64,000 nt of DNA from Symsagittifera roscoffensis (lineage: Eukaryota > Xenacoelomorpha > Acoela > Convolutidae), in the NCBI RefSeq assembly GCF_963678635.1, contig NC_087063.1:71571617-71635616 (forward strand), given 5' to 3'. Positions 9,708 to 21,151 of this stretch are shown piece after piece. Numbering within the stretch: position 1 is the stretch's first letter; every line of letters starts with the position of its first letter. A program made the position numbers and the translations under genes. The notes under the pieces are model-generated. The model worked only from the letters and a program-made list of their open reading frames with translations, ran no database searches and was not told where the DNA came from.

Positions 9708-12309
9708 TTCTGGGTTCCTTAGCCCTCCCTTTTTGTCGAGATCAGCTTAAAATTGCCTTTTTTAACCGTTATTATTTTTTCGTTGGGGTATAAGGGCTTT
9801 TTTTCACCAAACGTGAAGGGTCTATCTTCACAAATTGGCAATTTTGTTAAAAACTTAAAAACTTCTAGGCTTAATTTTTTCAATAATTAAAGGATCAATG
9901 AGAAGGCTCACCTAATTTATGATCTAATGGTACCAAGATCAACTGAATTTGCCCAGTAGATTCAAAGTTATTAACCGAATTGTCTTTTTTTGAGGTTCAA
10001 AAATTTTCCAACTTATAGGTTCCGCGTAAGTTTTTTCGCAATTCTTGCTCTATTGACCTAAAAATTATTGATCAGAGCTCAAAAGGCTCATACTCTTCTA
10101 GTTCAATGCAAAAAAACTCGGTCGAAAACGTTCCACTCAAAAACAAAATGCTAAAAACAATGCTATTTGGACCTCTCCGGATTGACGAATCCACTAAATC
10201 AATTACATTAAGTTCGATTTCACTGGGATCTGGAAGGTTATTGGCAAACGGGTTTTAAAACCCAAACTTTCGATTCACCATTGAGTGTTGTCCGAACAAC
10301 AATTTTATTGTCTTTACGCAAAAATTTTAAAATTTTTATCTTAATTTGTAGCCTCTCGTTTTTTCCAAAAATAGAAATTTGGGTTTTCGGTACCCAATTA
10401 GTTCCACCACCTCCGAGCTAAAGTTAACCGGTTTCACTAATAATACGATGAAACTCACTAATTAAGCGCTTTTTTCTGTTTAAAAAAATATCGATATCTC
10501 AAAAATCGCGAATTATGGGGTGATCAAATATCACTATTTTGACCCTAAAAACCGGTTTGGTTACTATGTTTTTGACTGAAAACGATATAGGAGTATTAAT
10601 ACAGGTAATACTAATAATATTATAGCCCTCCGGGTTTGTTCAATATCCGAATTGAAGTGCTTAACTCGGAAATTCGCAACTCCATGGAGGGTCGCTTCAG
10701 TGAAGTCACTGTCGAGCCCCCAACAGACTGATATCTTAATTTCTGTACCGAAAGGGATTCAAAACTTGTTAACGATACACAACAGTCGATTGTTGTTGTC
10801 CTTGAGACCCTTCCTGCTGCTCCTTGCACTGCTTGTCGGATCAGTCTTCCGATCTGTTCCCAAGACCCTTACAGATTGAGCGCAAATTAGCATTAATGTG
10901 CTTAAAAGCCCAAACAACCCTACAGTACAGGCACAAGAAACGGGCCACAATTTTGATCGGAACAATCTTGTTTAATATAAATGCCTGGTCGTCAATTACT
11001 ATATTTTCTCAGTTCGTCGTTATTTCTCGTCCGACTCTTCTGTGTCTACGAGTTTTGTGTTCTGTTTTTTGCAGTTTCAATTGACGCGAAATCTCAAATT
11101 GTTAGGTGTCGTTCATGCTCAAATCGAATTTTTAAAAATCAGCATGTCACGCCAAATTAACTGTTCACAATTCGTGAAACTGAACAATTAACACCGTTAA
11201 CTCACCGAAACTGCCAATTTTCCAAGTGCATGGTCACAGTAAAGATTCTTATTCGACATGCATTTTGACGGCATTCTGGTCGAATGTCACAGTTTCGAGA
11301 TATGTTTTTTTTTTGATTTTTTAAAAAAGTTTTCAGGAAACTTAAATTAGTTTTCTTTCGAAATCTGAAATTCCCAACCCTGCAATTGTGCTCTTTCAGA
11401 GTATTCTCAAGGATTGAGAATCTTGCCTTCAAATATGACTGCTCAAGTCCTGGGAGTTATCGAGATGACGTTTTTTTGTGATTTTTTCAAAAGTTTCAGA
11501 AAACCTAAATTAATTTTTTTTCAAAATTTGTAATTCCCAACTCTGTAGTTGGGTGCTTTCAGGGTACTCTCAGGAATTACAATTCTTGCCACATTCAACT
11601 GTTCAATTTCTTTTAGTTTCCGAGATGTGACGTTTTTTTGATTTTTTCGAAATTTCTCCAAGAACTTCTACAAAGATTACAAAGAATATCTACAAAAAAA
11701 TTCACAAAAGTTGAAACTACTATCATGACAAAGACACATCCTTTTTGTCAGCGTACATCCAGGCGTCTCATATTTTGCCTTCTAATATGAATGCTCAATT
11801 TCTTTCATTTTCGAGATAAGACGTTTTTTTATGATTTTTTTTTCAATTCTTTTTCGGGAAACTTGGGTTTAAAAAATTCACGATTATCGAAATTGCCAAT
11901 CATATAGTGGGGTGCTTTCAAGGGCTCTGAGTGGTTGCAAATCTGGCTTCCAAATTTCTCCAGAGGCCCATTAAGTTTTCGAGATGTGTGCCAGTCGGTC
12001 ATATTTGGAAGTTTGATTTTGAGAAAACGTTTAGTCCTGATTTCAGGTGAAATGAAATTTTTCAAAAAACTCGAATTGAGCATGTCATGCTCAAGTTTCT
12101 CGCGACAACTGAAAATATCAGAAAATTAAGATCAGAAGATTCGGACTACAATCGCGGGAAAATAGTCAAAAATAGCAGCGGAAAATTGCTATTCCCGATT
12201 TCCGACACATCATTCGAACGAGAAGAGAGCTGTCTTATTCGTGGCAGGAGACAAAAAATAACTGCGAGGAAAGGAGAGTGAAACTTGAGTGGACCAGAGT
12301 GAACACTTC
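9708..12309 (+). repeat. W-X segment, array copy 3
   Basis: Third near-identical W (9708-9989) and X (9990-12309). Single-base and short homopolymer differences separate it from copies 1 and 2. Confidence 0.8.
10974..11014 (+). promoter_or_regulatory. Candidate core promoter in X copy 3
   Basis: TATAAA at 10976-10981 and TCAGTT at 11009-11014, as in the other X copies. One C-to-T change lies between them. Confidence 0.5.
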
Positions 12310-12630
12310 TGGGTCAGTAAAGAAGTGTCCCAACACTCGAGCGAAGTATCCTAGGAGGGTACAGAAAATGTCCTGGGACCGCAAGAAATGGACCAACACT
12401 TGAGCGAAGGGTCCTAGGAGGATTCAAAAAAGTCCTAGGAGAGTAACGAAGTGTCCCAACACTTGAGCGAAGGGTCCTAGGAGGGTTCAGAGAAGCCCTG
12501 GGACAGTACGAAGTGTCCCAACACTTGAACGACGGGCCCTAGGAGGGTCCAGGTAAGTCCTAGGACATTCCGAAGTGTCTCAACACTTGAGCGAAGGGTC
12601 CTAGGATAGTTCAGAACGGCCCTGGGACAG
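12310..12630 (+). repeat. 63-bp minisatellite M, block 5 (shortened)
   Basis: About five units. Compared with blocks 1 and 3 some three internal units are missing, as expected from unequal exchange. Confidence 0.88.
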
Positions 12631-13219
12631 TTACGGGATCAAACGGGAACGTATTCACCTTTTGGCTGTACCGCGTTAGCTTTTTAAGAAAACTTGAGAA
12701 AATTTCCCGGTGAGGTTTCCGAAACGAGGCCTAGCTAACCGAGTAAGGGGGGTCACTAGGGGGACAAAAAACGAGTATAAGAGAAAAAGCGAAACAAAAA
12801 ACCAAAAAAGATAAAAAAATAGAAACAAAAAACCATAAAACATAAAAGAGACAGTGGCTTTGACTTCCAGGTTGGGTAGATCAAACCTTTATATTAATTA
12901 ATATAGTATACCCATACTGTTTTCCAACACGACTGATCGTCTCAATCAAATCAGCAACGTTTTACATGTGCCCAAATGTGGGGCGTTGTAGGGTTTTCAA
13001 AGAGCTTTGTGATATCAGCGGACCACTGGGAGACTTGGCTGGAAGAGGTGCCCAGCGAAGTGGGAAAGTGGACATGGGAGGCTTGACCACTGGAAGAATT
13101 GACTGGAACAGGTGACCAGCCCAGTGGGAAAGTGTGACCAACCGGCAGGTGATCAGCGAGCAGTGTGATCAAAGCAGAACAGAGCAAACAGAAGGGAGTT
13201 TACATTTAAAACCCATTTA
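12631..13219 (+). repeat. P segment, copy 3
   Basis: Near-identical to P at 2831 and 7071. One difference is GAATT in place of GACTT near 13097. Confidence 0.8.
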
Positions 13220-14456
13220 CACTTGAGCGAAGGGTCCTAGGAGGGTTCAGAAAAGTCCTGGGACAGTATGAAATGTCCCTACACCCGAGCGAAGTCTCCT
13301 AGGAGGGTTCAGAAAAGTCCTGGGACAGTAACGAAGTGTACCAACACCTGAGCGAAGGAGCCTAGGAGGGTGCAGAAAAGTCCTGGGCAAAATGAAGTGT
13401 TCCAACACTTGAGCGAAGTCTCCTAGGAGGGTTCAGAAAAGTCCTGGGACAGTAACGAATTGTCCCAACACTCGAGCGAAGTATGCTAAGAGGGTTCAGA
13501 AAAGTCCTGGGACAGTAACGAAGTGTCCCATCACTTGAGCGAAGGAGCCTAGAAGGGTAGAGAAAAGTCCTGGGCAAAAATGAAGTGTCCCAACACTTGA
13601 GCGAAGGGTCCTAGGAGGGTTCAGAAAGGTCTTGGGATAGTAACGAAGTATCCCAACACTTGAGCAAAGTCTCCTAGGAGGGTTCAGAAAAGTCCTGGGA
13701 CAGTAATGAAGTGTCCCAACACTCGAGCGAAGTATCCTAGGAGGGTACAGAAAAAGTCCTGGGACAGCAAGAAATGGACCAACACTTGAGCGAAGGGTCC
13801 TAGGAGGGCTCAGAAATGTCCTGGGACAGTTACGAAGTGTCACAACACTTGCGCGAAGGGTCCTAGGAGGGTTCAGAGAAGCCCTGGGACAGTACGAAGT
13901 GTCCCAACACTTAAACGACGGGCCCTAGGAGGGTCCAGGTAAGTCCTAGGACAGTACGAAGTGTCTCAACGCTTGAGCGAAGGGTCCTAGGAGGGTTCAG
14001 AAAAGTCCTGGTACAGTACGAAATGTCCCTACACTCGAGCGAAGTCTCCTAGGAGGCATCAGAAAAGTCCTGGGACAGCAACGAAGTGTCCCACCACTTG
14101 AGGGAATGAGCCTATGAGGGTACAGAAACGTCCTGGGCAAAAATGAAGTGTCCCAACACTTGAGCGAAGGGTCCTAGGAGGATTCAGAAAGGTCCTGGGA
14201 CAGTAACGAAGTATCCCAACACTTGAGCGAAGTCTCCTAGGAGGGTTCAGAAAAGTCCTGGGACAGTAACGAAGTGTCCCAACACTCAAGCGAAGTATCC
14301 TAGGAGGGTACAGAAAAATTTCTGGGACAGTAACGAAGTGTCCCAACACTTGAGCGAAGGAGCCTAGGAGGGTACAGAAAAGTCCATGGCAAAAACGAAG
14401 TGTCCCAACACTTGAGCGAAGGGTCCTAGGAGGGTTCAGAACGGCCCTGGGACAGT
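13220..14456 (+). repeat. 63-bp minisatellite M, block 6
   Basis: About 19-20 units. It begins like blocks 2 and 4 and contains one copy of the nine-unit higher-order block instead of two. Confidence 0.88.
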
Positions 14457-15028
14457 TACGGGATCAAACGGGAACGTATTCACCTTTTGGCTGTACCGCG
14501 TTAGCTTTTTAAGAAAACTTGAGAAAATTTCCCGGTGAGGTTTCCGAAACGAGGCCTAGCTAACCGAGTAAGGGGGGTCACTAGGGGGACAAAAAACGAG
14601 TAAAAGAGAAAAAGCGAAACAAAAAACCAAAAAAGATAAAAAAAAGAAACAAAAAACCATAAAACATAAAAGATACAGTGGCTTTGACTTCCAGGTTGGG
14701 TAGATCAAAGCTTTATATTAATTAATATAGTATACCCATACTGTTTTCCAACACGACTGATCGTCTCAATCAACTCAGCAACGTTTTACATGTGCCCAAA
14801 TGTGGGGCGTTGTAGGGTTTTCAAAGAGCTTTGTGATATCAGCGGACCACTGGGAGACTTGGCTGGAAGAGGTGCCCAGCGAAGTGGGAAAGTGGACATG
14901 GGAGGCTTGACCACTGGAAGACTTGACTGGAACAGGTGACCAGCCCAGTGGGAAAGTGTGACCAACCGGCAGGTGATCAGCGAGCAGTGTGATCAAAGCA
15001 GAACAGAGCAAACAGAAGGGAGTTTACA
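14457..15028 (+). repeat. P segment, first P-Q-M unit
   Basis: Here P runs uninterrupted into Q (15029), whereas copies 1-3 have lost Q. This order (P then Q) also occurs in front of element C, so it is probably the ancestral order. Confidence 0.8.
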
Positions 15029-15950
15029 GAGGTTCCGTTTGGTCAAACGGGTGTCGTTAAAACCCATTTACATTTTAGGAAGTGAGTGTAAAATTGAACC
15101 ATCATATACCAAACGTTTTGAGGAAACGTTTTTACTTGAGCAGAGCTAGAAAACAGGTGTTACGGTTTTCTCTCGAAAGGTTTAGCACCCATCGCGCTTA
15201 GGGTAACTTTCAACTTAAGTGGGGGACTAGATAGGGGGAAGTTAGAAGGGGGGCTGGTTAAGAAAGAGGTTGGCGGTTGAAAATTGTAAAAAAGGGGGAC
15301 ACATCATAGTAACTATACAATCTACATCGTCGATTTGGTAACATTAGTAGACCCAGAGTCTGGAACGATCCATCTTTAGACTCAGAACAAGAGTTGCAAC
15401 GCAAGGATATCCAAAGTTAAGATCGAATTAAGGTAGTTAACCTGGTCGGATCTGTTGGGGGATCGGAAATAGACCGTTTTTGGAACCCAAAAGGAGAATA
15501 CCCCATAAGACCGTTAGTAAGGGGGAGGAAAAACGCGTGACAATCAGGTAACAGACCTTTTTTTTACAAAAGACCACAGAGGTCGCCTTTGAAATTTGGG
15601 TGAATTCATCACACTTTTATGTTTTTTCATTTTTCTCAGTTAAATTTTTAAATTTTCGGAACAAATTGAATTGGCGTTTAACGAATCGGAGATCATAAGG
15701 CACTTGCTAACCAGTCGTGTTTCGACTTGCGTCGGATTAATAAAGGAAAGGTAATTTCAAGGGGGGTAGCAGGTAAAATTTTGATTAAAGAGATTGGGTT
15801 TTGGGGAATTTTTAATACTAGAGCTCTAGAGGTGGTATTGGGGTAGTGGATCGGAAGTTCCAATACTCGACACAAGGTACAAGGGAATTCATTAGAAGAA
15901 GAAACACTTGAGCTACGAGGTTGGATGAAAGGCAAGATTCTAGCCGGCGT
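15029..15950 (+). repeat. Q segment, copy 1
   Basis: About 920 bases beginning 'GAGGTTCCGTTTGGTC'. It contains purine-rich G-runs near 15219-15300 and AATAAA at 15739-15744, a possible poly(A) signal. A diverged match lies at 45101-45900 upstream of element C. No coding ORF is supported. Confidence 0.75.
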
Positions 15951-16312
15951 TCTTGGGATAGTGATCTAAGTGCCCCAACATTCAGTCCTGGGATAAGGAT
16001 CTAAGTGTCCCAATACTAAGGAGCAAGAGATCCGACTGTCCCAACACTAAATAACAAGAGATCTGACTGTCCTAACACTCAAACGAAGTCTTCTGGGAGT
16101 GTTCGGAAATCCTGGGACAGTACGAAGTGCTCCAATTTTCGAGCGAAGTCTCGTAGGAGTTAACAGAAAAAATCCTGGGACAGTACGGTACAAAGAGTCT
16201 CAACACTTAAGCGAAGGAGCCTAGGAGGGTACAGAAAAGTCCATGGCAAAAACGAAGTGTCCCAACACTTGAGCGAAGGGTCCTAGGAGGGTTCAGAACG
16301 GCCCTGGGACAG
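15951..16312 (+). repeat. Minisatellite M, block 7 (left part decayed)
   Basis: The first units are short and degenerate, keeping only the core GTCCTGGGA(T/C)A and GTGTCCCAA. The last two units are typical 63-bp units. Confidence 0.75.
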
Positions 16313-16888
16313 TTACGGGATCAAACGGGAACGTATTCACCTTTTGGCTGTACCGCGTTAGCTTTTTAAGAAAACTTGAGAAAATTTCCCGGTGAGGTTT
16401 CCGAAACGAGGCCTAGCTAACCGAGTAAAGGGGGTCACTAGGGGGACAAAAAACGAGTAAAAGAGAAAAAGCGAAACAAAAAACCAAAAAAGATTAAAAA
16501 AAAAGAAACAAAAAACCATAAAACATAAAAGATACAGTGGCTTTGACTTCCAGGTTGGGTAGATCAAACCTTTATATTAATTAATATAGTATACCCATAC
16601 TGTTTTCCAACACGACTGATCGTCTCAATCAACTCAGCAACGTTTTACATGTGCCCAAATGTGGGGCGTTGTAGGGTTTTCAAAGAGCTTTGTGATATCA
16701 GCGGACCACTGGGAGACTTGGCTGGAAGAGGTGCCCAGCGAAGTGGGAAAGTGGACATGGGAGGCTTGACCACTGGAGGACTTGACTGGAACAGGTGACC
16801 AGCCCAGTGGGAAAGTGTGATCAACCGGCAGGTGATCAGCGAGCAGTGTGATCAAAGCAGAACAGAGCAAACAGAAGGGAGTTTACAG
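16313..16888 (+). repeat. P segment, second P-Q-M unit
   Basis: Offset by about 1859 bases from the copy at 14457 and near-identical to it. Confidence 0.8.
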
Positions 16889-17811
16889 AGGTTCCGTTTG
16901 GTCAAACGGGTGTCGTTAAAACCCATTTACATTTTAGGAAGTGAGTGTTAAATTGAACCATCATATACCAAACGTTTTGAGGAAACGTTTTTACTTGAGC
17001 AGAGCTAGAAAACAGGTGTTACGGTTTTCTCTCGAAAGGTTTAGCACCCATCGCGCTTAGGGTAACTTTCAACTTAAGTGGGGGACTAGATAGGGGGAAG
17101 TTAGAAGGGGGGCTGGTTAAGAAAGAGGTTGGCGGTTGAAAATTGTAAAAAGGGGGGACACATTATAGTAACTATACAATCTACATCGTCGATTTGGTAA
17201 CATTAGTAGACCCAGAGTCTGGAACGATCCATCTTTAGACTCAGAACAAGAGTTGCAACGCAAGGCTATCCAAAGTTAAGATCGAATTAAGGTAGTTAAC
17301 TTGGCCGGATCTGTTGGGGGGATCGGAAATAGACCGTTTTTGGAACCCAAAAGGAGAATACCCCATAAGACCGTTAGTAAGGGGGAGGAAAAACGCGTGA
17401 CAATCAGGTAACAGACCTTTTTTTTTACAAAAGACCACAGAGGTCGCCTTTGAAATTTGGGTGAATTCATCACACTTTTATGTTTTTTCATTTTTCTCAG
17501 TTAAATTTTTAAGTTTTCGGAACAAATTGAATTGGCGTTTAACGAATCGGAGATCATAAGGCACTTGCTAACCAGTCGTGTTTCGACTTGCGTCGGATTA
17601 ATAAAGGAAAGGTAATTTCAAGGGGGGGTAGCAGGTAAAATTTTGATTAAAGACATTGGGTTTTGGGGAATTTTTAATACTAGAGCTCTAGAGGTGGTAT
17701 TGGGGCAGTGAATCGGAAGTTCCAATACTCGACACAAGGTACAAGGGAATTCATTAGAAGAAGAAACACTTGAGCTACGAGCTTGGATGAAAGGCAAGAG
17801 TCTAGCCGGCG
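16889..17811 (+). repeat. Q segment, copy 2
   Basis: Near-identical to Q at 15029. No gene seen. Confidence 0.75.
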
Positions 17812-18173
17812 TTCTTGGGATAGTGATCTAAGTGCCCCAACCGTCAGTCCTGGGATAAGGCTCTAAGTGTCCCAATACTAAGGAGCAAGAGATCCGACTG
17901 TCCCAACACTAAATAACAAGAGATCTGACTGTCCTAACACTCAAACGAAGTCTTCTGGGAGTGTTCGGAAATCCTGGGACAGTACGAAGTGCTCCAATTT
18001 TCGAGCGAAGTCTCGTAGGAGTTAACAGAAAAAATCCTGGGACAGTACGGTACAAAGAGTCTCAACACTTAAGCGAAGGAGCCTAGGAGGGTACAGAAAA
18101 GTCCATGGCAAAAACGAAGTGTCCCAACACTTGAGCGAAGGGTCCTAGGAGGGTTCAGAACGGCCCTGGGACA
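17812..18173 (+). repeat. Minisatellite M, block 8
   Basis: Same decayed-then-typical arrangement as block 7, confirming that P-Q-M was duplicated as one unit. Confidence 0.75.
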
Positions 18174-18747
18174 GTTACGGGATCAAACGGGAACGTATTC
18201 ACCTTTTGGCTGTACCGCGTTAGCTTTTTAAGAAAACTTGAGAAAATTTCCCGGTGAGGTTTCCGAAACGAGGCCTAGCTAACCGAGTAAGGGGGGTCAC
18301 TAGGGGGACAAAAAACGAGTAAAAGAGAAAAAGCGAAACAAAAAACCAAAAAAGATAAAAAAAAAGAAACAAAAAACCATAAAACATAAAAGATACAGTG
18401 GCTTTGACTTCCAGGTTGGGTAGATCAAACCTTTATATTGATTAATATAGTATACCCATACTGTTTTCCAACACGACTGATCGTCTCAATCAACTCAGCA
18501 ACGTTTTACATGTGCCCAAATGTGGGGCGTTGTAGGGTTTTCAAAGAGCTTTGTGATATCAGCGGACCACTGGGAGACTTGGCTGGAAGAGGTGCCCAGC
18601 GAAGTGGGAAAGTGGACATGGGAGGCTTGACCACTGGAAGACTTGACTGGAACAGGTGACCAGCCCAGTGGGAAAGTGTGACCAACCGGCAGGTGATCAG
18701 CGAGCAGTGTGATCAAAGCAGAACAGAGCAAACAGAAGGGAGTTTAC
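18174..18747 (+). repeat. P segment, third P-Q-M unit
   Basis: Offset by 1861 bases from the second unit. The TTAATTAA core is changed here to TTGATTAA. Confidence 0.8.
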
Positions 18748-19673
18748 AGAGGTTCCGTTTGGTCAAACGGGTGTCGTTAAAACCCATTTACATTTTAGGA
18801 AGTGAGTGTAAAATTGAACCAGCATATACCAAACGTTTTGAGGAAACGTTTTTACTTGAGCAGAGCTAGAAAACAGGTGTTACGGTTTTCTCTCGAAAGG
18901 TTTAGCACCCATCGCGCTTAGGGTAACTTTCAACTTAAGTGGGGGACTAGATAGGGGGAAGTTAGAAGGGGGGCTGGTTAAGAAAGAGGTTGGCGGTTGA
19001 AAATTGTAAAAAAGGGGGACACATTATAGTAACTATACAATCTACATCGTCGATTTGGTAACATTAGTAGACCCAGAGTCTGGAACGATCCATCTTTAGA
19101 CTCAGAACAAGAGTTGCAACGCAAGGATATCCAAAGTTAAGATCGAATTAAGGTAGTTAACTTGGTCGGATCTGTTGGGGGGATCGGAAATATACCGTTT
19201 TTGGAACCCAAAAGGAGAATACCCCATAAGACCGTTAGTAAGGGGGAGGAAAAACGCGTGACAATCAGGTAAGAGACCTTTTTTTTTACAAAAGACCACA
19301 GAGGTCGCCTTTGAAATTTGGGTGAATTCATCACACTTTTATGTTTTTTCATTTTTCTCAGTTAAATTTTTAAGTTTTCGGAACAAATTGAATTGGCGTT
19401 TAACGAATCGGAGATCATAAGGCACTTGCTAACCAGTCGTGTTTCGACTTGCGTAGGATTAATAAAGGAAAGGTAATTTCAAGGGGGGGTAGCAGGTAAA
19501 ATTTTGATTAAAGACATTGGGTTTTGGGGAATTTTTAATACTAGAGCTCTAGAGGTGGTATTGGGGTAGTGAATCGGAAGTTCCAATACTCGACACAAGG
19601 TACAAGGGAATTCATTAGAAGAAGAAACACTTGAGCTACGAGGTTGGATGAAAGGCAAGAGTCTAGCCGGCGT
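18748..19673 (+). repeat. Q segment, copy 3
   Basis: Near-identical to Q at 15029 and 16889. Its part from 19042 onward is also the start of the ~7.1-kb unit duplicated at 26123. Confidence 0.75.
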
Positions 19674-20986
19674 TCTTGGGATAGTGATCTAAGTGCCCCA
19701 ACATTCAGTCCTGGGATAAGGATCTAAGTGTCCCAATACTAAGGAGCAAGAGATCCGACTGTCCCAACACTAAATAACAAGAGATCTGACTGTCCTAACA
19801 CTCAAACGAAGTCTTCTGGGAGTATTCGGAAATCCTGGGACAGTACGAAGTGCTCCAATTTTCGAGCGAAGTCTCGTAGGAGTCAACAGAAAAAATCCTG
19901 GGACAGTACGGTACAACGAGTCTCAACACTTAAGCGAAGGGTCCTAGGAGGGTTCAGAAAGTCCTGGGACAGTACGAAATGTCCCTACACCCGAGCGAAG
20001 TCTGCTAGGAGGGTTCAGAAAAGTCCTGGGACAGTAACGAAGTGTTTCAACATCTGAGCGAAGGAGCCTAGGAGGGTGCAGAGAAGTCCTGGGCAAAATG
20101 AAGTGTCCCAACACTTGAGCGAAGTCTCCTAGGAGGGTTCAGAAAAGTCCTGGTACAGTACGAAATGTCCCTACACGCGAGCGAAGTCTCCTAGGAGGGT
20201 TCAGAAAAGTCCTGGGACAGTAACGAAGTGTCCCATCACTTGAGCGAAGGAGCCTGGGAGGGTAGAGAAAAGTCCTGGGCAAAAATGAAGTGTCCCAACA
20301 CTTGAGCGAAGGGTCCTAGGAGGGTTCAGAAAGGTCTTGGGACAGTAACGAAGTAACCCAACACTTGAGCGAAGTCTCCTAGGAGGGTTCAGAAAAATCC
20401 TGGGACAGTAAAGAAGTGTCCCAACACTCGAGCGAAGTATCCTAGGAGGGTTCAGAAAAATCCTGGTCCCAACGAAATTTCCCTACACTCAGTACGAAAT
20501 TTCCCTACACTCGAGCGAAGTCTCCTAGGAGGCATCAGAAAAGTCCTGGGACAGTAACGAAGTGTCCCACCACTTGAGGGAATGACCCTATGAGGGTACA
20601 GAAACGTCCCGGCAAGGCAAAAATGAAGTGTCCCAACACTTGAGCGAAGGGTCCTACGAGGATTCAGAAAGGTCCTGGGACAGTAAAGAAGTATCCCAAC
20701 ACTTGAGCGAAGTCTCCTAGGAGGGTTCAGAAAAGTCCTGGGACAGTAACGAAGTGTCCCAACACTCGAGCGACGTATCCTAGGAGGGTACAGAAAAAGT
20801 TCTGGGACAGTAACGAAGTGTCCCAACACTTGAGCGAAGGAGCCAGAAAAGAGAGCGAAGGCGGGTACAGAAAAGTCCATGGCAAAAATGAAGTGTCCCA
20901 ACACTTGAGCGAAGGGTCCTAGGAGGGTTCAGAACGGCCCTGGGACAGCAACGAAGTATCCCAACACTTGTGCGAAGGGTCCTAAG
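19674..20986 (+). repeat. 63-bp minisatellite M, block 9 (upstream of element A gag)
   Basis: About 20 units; the first are decayed as in blocks 7 and 8. Two units have local rearrangements, a partial repeat near 20470 and an insertion near 20845. It ends 165 bases before the gag start, so in this family M lies in the 5' leader or LTR end. Confidence 0.85.
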
Positions 20987-21151
20987 GACTGAAATTGATT
21001 TAGACTCAAAACTGATTAAGACTAATTCGACTGATTTTAGCTTTTATAACACTAAATTTTTAAAATTCTTTTAATAGAATTGCAATCGGATTTTACAATA
21101 GGGACTAGTAAATAATAAATTTGTAAACAAAGAAAAATGTATATAAAAATC
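20987..21151 (+). other. Element A gag leader
   Basis: AT-rich leader of 165 bases between the minisatellite and the gag ATG. It contains reiterated 'ACTGATT/AGACT' words and 'GATTTTAG', which could act as a 3' splice site. Element B has almost the same leader at 28283-28447. Confidence 0.4.
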
